Below are positions 5,039 to 7,274 of a DNA stretch of 7,274 nucleotides, piece by piece. Within the stretch, counting starts at the first letter, position 1. Each line of letters opens with the position of its first letter. The notes under the pieces were generated by a model, which had not been told where the DNA came from, searched no databases, and saw only the letters and a list, made by a program, of their open reading frames with translations. Origin of the DNA: Acidobacteriaceae bacterium. Its GTDB lineage: Bacteria; Acidobacteriota; Terriglobia; Terriglobales; Acidobacteriaceae. Both the position numbers and the translations under genes were made by a program. Location: the NCBI GenBank assembly GCA_003156235.1, contig PMGP01000326.1, forward strand, positions 15,824 to 23,097, in the 5' to 3' direction.

Positions 5039-6157
5039 GTGAGCAAAGCTGACTATTACGAGGTTCTGGGCGTCTCGCGCGACGCCAGCGATCAGGAGTT
5101 GAAGAGTGCCTATCGCAAGATGGCGCGCGAGCATCATCCTGACCTCAACCCCGGCGACCATGCCGCCGAGGAGCGCTTCAAGCAGGCCAGCGAGGCCTAC
5201 CAGGTCCTGAGCGACGCCGACAAGCGCGCCGCCTACGACCGCTATGGCCACGCCGGCGTCAGCGGAGCCGGCCAGGGATTCGGCGGACCCTTCGCCGGCG
5301 GTGTCGACATCGGCGACCTCTTCGGCGACCTCTTTGGCGAGATGTTTTCCGTGGGCGGCACACAGCGCCGCGCCACCCGCCAGCAGCGCGGCGACGACCT
5401 GCGCATCGACTTGCAGCTAGACTTCGAAGCCGCCATCTTCGGCACAGAGACCGAGGTCAAGATTCGCCGTCAGGAGCCTTGCGACGCTTGCAAGGCCAGC
5501 GGCAGCGCCTCCAAACACGGACCCACAACCTGCGGCCAATGCAATGGACGCGGCCAGGTCCGCTTCCAGCAGGGATTCTTCGCCGTGGCCCGCGCCTGCC
5601 CGGCCTGCCGAGGAACAGGCCAGGTCATCGCCGACCCCTGCTTAACCTGCCGCGGCGAGACTCGCGTCACCAAAGAAATCAAGCTCCACGTCAAGGTGCC
5701 GCCCGGCGTCGAAACCGGAACCCGCATCCGCTACTCAGGCGAAGGCGACGCGGGACGCGCCGGCGCTCCCAAGGGCGACCTCTACGTCGTCCTCTCCATC
5801 CGCTCTCATGAATACTTCCAGCGCGATGGCCACAACCTCCGCTGCATCCTTCCCATCAGCTTTCCCCAGGCCGCCCTCGGCGCCGAAATCGAAATTCCCG
5901 CGATCGGCGGCAACGTCACCCTCAAGATTCCCGAAGGCACGCCCAGCGGCAAGGAACTGCGCGTACGCGGCAAGGGCGTCCCCTTCCTCAACGAAAGAGG
6001 CTCGGGCGACCTGATCATAAAAGTGATGGTCGAAATTCCCCGCAAGCTCAGCCGCGCCCAGCGCGAACTTGTCAGCCAACTGGCCGCGTCCCTCGCCGTT
6101 GAAAACAAGCCCGCCTCCGCCAGCCTCATCGAGAAGATGAAGGATTTGTTCAATTAG
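5039..6157 (+). CDS. dnaJ: Chaperone protein DnaJ (Hsp40)
   Basis: DnaJ is the cytosolic co-chaperone that binds unfolded protein and stimulates DnaK ATPase. The 372-aa product has all parts of a type I J-protein: the J domain (about 1-70) with HPD at 33-35, a Gly/Phe-rich linker (about 75-115), and a zinc region with four CxxC pairs between C148 and C204. The C-terminal substrate domains follow (about 210-345), and the end is the usual KMKDLF. The family length is about 370-380, so it is complete. The first and last zinc repeats depart from CxxCxGxG (CDACKASG and CLTCRGET), but all eight cysteines are kept. The GTG at 5039 is the only sensible start (SKADYYEVLGV is the normal N-terminus). 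It has no well-placed ribosome site: the nearest GAGG (5021-5024) is 14 nt away and is part of the inserted element's right end. Confidence 0.96.
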   Translation: MSKADYYEVLGVSRDASDQELKSAYRKMAREHHPDLNPGDHAAEERFKQASEAYQVLSDADKRAAYDRYGHAGVSGAGQGFGGPFAGGVDIGDLFGDLFGEMFSVGGTQRRATRQQRGDDLRIDLQLDFEAAIFGTETEVKIRRQEPCDACKASGSASKHGPTTCGQCNGRGQVRFQQGFFAVARACPACRGTGQVIADPCLTCRGETRVTKEIKLHVKVPPGVETGTRIRYSGEGDAGRAGAPKGDLYVVLSIRSHEYFQRDGHNLRCILPISFPQAALGAEIEIPAIGGNVTLKIPEGTPSGKELRVRGKGVPFLNERGSGDLIIKVMVEIPRKLSRAQRELVSQLAASLAVENKPASASLIEKMKDLFN

Positions 6158-6181
6158 GAATTAGAAATGCTGTACCTGTGC

Positions 6182-7274
6182 TTATCGTGGCAGCGTCGAA
6201 TAATCGATCCGGGCCATGTCTTCTTTCCGGATGCAAGCTTTCATGGCTCCTGAAATAATCTCCTGCGCGCACAGGCCGTCGCGATGCGTGATCGGGAATG
6301 GCTGATCGTTACGGCAACATTCCAGAAATGTTCTGAGTTCTTCCTTATATGCCGCGCCAAAACGATCAATGAACTCCGGAAGTGGCTGGTCATACCGGCG
6401 CTGCTCAAAGGTCTTCAAAGCGATGGGCTGCTTTGCATCTCGAGTTCCATACGCCTCGACGATAACTTCAAGCAGCTTTTGATTGAAGCGCCCAATATGA
6501 ATTTGCCCCTTCTCGCCATAAATCACAGTTTCTCCGCGATAACCGGAGACATGATTGCGCGTGACCTGAAGTTGGCCGATAAGTTCATTCCCAAAATCAA
6601 GCAGCATCAGCGCGTCATCGAAATCTTCTTTGCAGGTCGTATGGCTGTGGCTGTAAATTCGCGAGCCAATCGCCAGAGCCGACTCCGGCTTCCGGCCCGA
6701 AAGCCACACGATCTCATCAACGTTGTGAACCGCCATGTCCGGCAGAATGCCGGGGCTGTTGAACCCATCCGGCGCGGGGCTTGAGTCTTCTAGCGCAGTG
6801 TAAATCTTGAATACCCGGCCGATGGCGCCCTCATCAATCAGCTGCTTGGCATACAGCAGTGGGGCATCGAATCGTTTTTGAAAACCCAGCATCAGCGCAT
6901 GTGGATGCTCGCGCTCCAGCAGCGCCGCATATTCGCGATCCCCCTCCAGCGTCCCGGTTAGAGGCTTCTCCTGAAAAACGCGCTTCCCTGCGCGAATCAT
7001 CAGCAGCGAGTGCTCACGGTGCGAATCCGTGTTGGTCGCGATGACCGCAACGTCGCAAGTGTCCGATAGGGTGAGCGCCTCAATGTTCTCGAAGACCGGC
7101 GTCGAAGCGTCAATCAGGGAATGAAATTTCTCCGCGGCCTGCTTGTCGAGGGTGGAGACAGCTACAAGCCGGCAGAGATCGGACTCCTGCGCCAGCTCGT
7201 GAATGTGCAGCGCATGGATCATCCCCATTCTGCCAAGACCAACAACGCCAACACGAATTGGTTGAGTCGATTTT
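6182..7274 (-). CDS. Gfo/Idh/MocA oxidoreductase, inositol 2-dehydrogenase-like (5' end outside window)
   Basis: This is an NAD(P)-dependent sugar or polyol dehydrogenase. The frame stays open to the window edge and reads IRVGVVGLGRMGMIHALHI, so the Rossmann motif GxGxxG (GLGRMG) lies across the apparent Met at 7226-7228. That Met cannot be the real start, and a few N-terminal residues are missing. Counting from that Met, EKP is at 87-89 (Lys88) and DMAVHNVD at 164-171 (Asp164, His168). These match the catalytic Lys, Asp and His known for inositol dehydrogenases. FQKRFD, DDALMLLDF and GYRGETVIYGEKG also resemble IolG-type enzymes. The substrate cannot be settled, because this family is broad and no other inositol genes are seen here. 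Codon third positions look less GC-rich than in dnaJ. The gene converges on dnaJ with a 24-bp gap and no visible terminator. Confidence 0.9.
   Translation of the reverse strand, partial: KSTQPIRVGVVGLGRMGMIHALHIHELAQESDLCRLVAVSTLDKQAAEKFHSLIDASTPVFENIEALTLSDTCDVAVIATNTDSHREHSLLMIRAGKRVFQEKPLTGTLEGDREYAALLEREHPHALMLGFQKRFDAPLLYAKQLIDEGAIGRVFKIYTALEDSSPAPDGFNSPGILPDMAVHNVDEIVWLSGRKPESALAIGSRIYSHSHTTCKEDFDDALMLLDFGNELIGQLQVTRNHVSGYRGETVIYGEKGQIHIGRFNQKLLEVIVEAYGTRDAKQPIALKTFEQRRYDQPLPEFIDRFGAAYKEELRTFLECCRNDQPFPITHRDGLCAQEIISGAMKACIRKEDMARIDYSTLPR

Noticed and set aside
5104..5112. GAGTGCCTA in dnaJ resembling the right half of CIRCE
   Set aside because: It lies within the coding J domain, has mismatches to GAGTGCTAA and no left half nearby.
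6284..6784. Plus-strand ORF of 166 aa inside the oxidoreductase
   Set aside because: It is antisense to the catalytic part of a well-recognised Gfo/Idh/MocA gene and shows no recognisable motif.
1..7274. CRISPR arrays, tRNA or rRNA genes, toxin-antitoxin or defence genes
   Set aside because: No regularly spaced repeats, no cloverleaf-like sequence and no such coding families were seen on either strand.

Overview
The window looks like chromosomal DNA of an acidobacterium, probably class Terriglobia. The evidence is a secreted protein with the VWFA-related domain known mainly from that phylum, GC-rich coding sequence, and extragenic hairpin repeats with CTTTAG loops of a kind I associate with those genomes. 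The phylum is fairly well supported. The class is inference, because there is no rRNA or other marker here.

Layout: (1) 14-76 is one copy of a 63-bp extragenic hairpin repeat. (2) 112-1292, minus strand, holds a secreted protein of unknown function followed 41 bp later by a small hypothetical gene, probably one transcript. (3) 1425-1500 is a promoter with a perfect 9-bp inverted repeat across its -35 region, driving the divergent secreted VWFA-related protein at 1501-2676. (4) 2701-6157 is a heat-shock cluster hrcA, grpE, dnaJ on the plus strand; dnaK is not in the window. hrcA has a consensus-like sigma-70 promoter and a leader with two strong tandem hairpins. (5) 6182-7274, minus strand, is a Gfo/Idh/MocA (inositol-dehydrogenase-like) oxidoreductase whose 5' end lies outside the window. 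It converges on dnaJ with a 24-bp gap.

HrcA is the repressor of class I heat-shock genes, GrpE the nucleotide exchange factor of DnaK, and DnaJ its J-domain co-chaperone, so the centre of the window is a protein-quality-control module. No CIRCE operator (the usual HrcA site) is visible, so how the cluster is controlled is open. The hrcA leader hairpins are a candidate RNA-level control.

The most concrete unusual object is a 129-bp MITE-like element between grpE and dnaJ (4900-5028). It has perfect 13-bp terminal inverted repeats and a CTAA duplication on both sides. It carries inside it a second copy of the 63-bp repeat found at 14-76. Removing it with one CTAA copy would leave only 11 bp between grpE and dnaJ, so it appears to have inserted into a tightly packed operon just upstream of the dnaJ start. 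No wholly new multi-gene system is evident.
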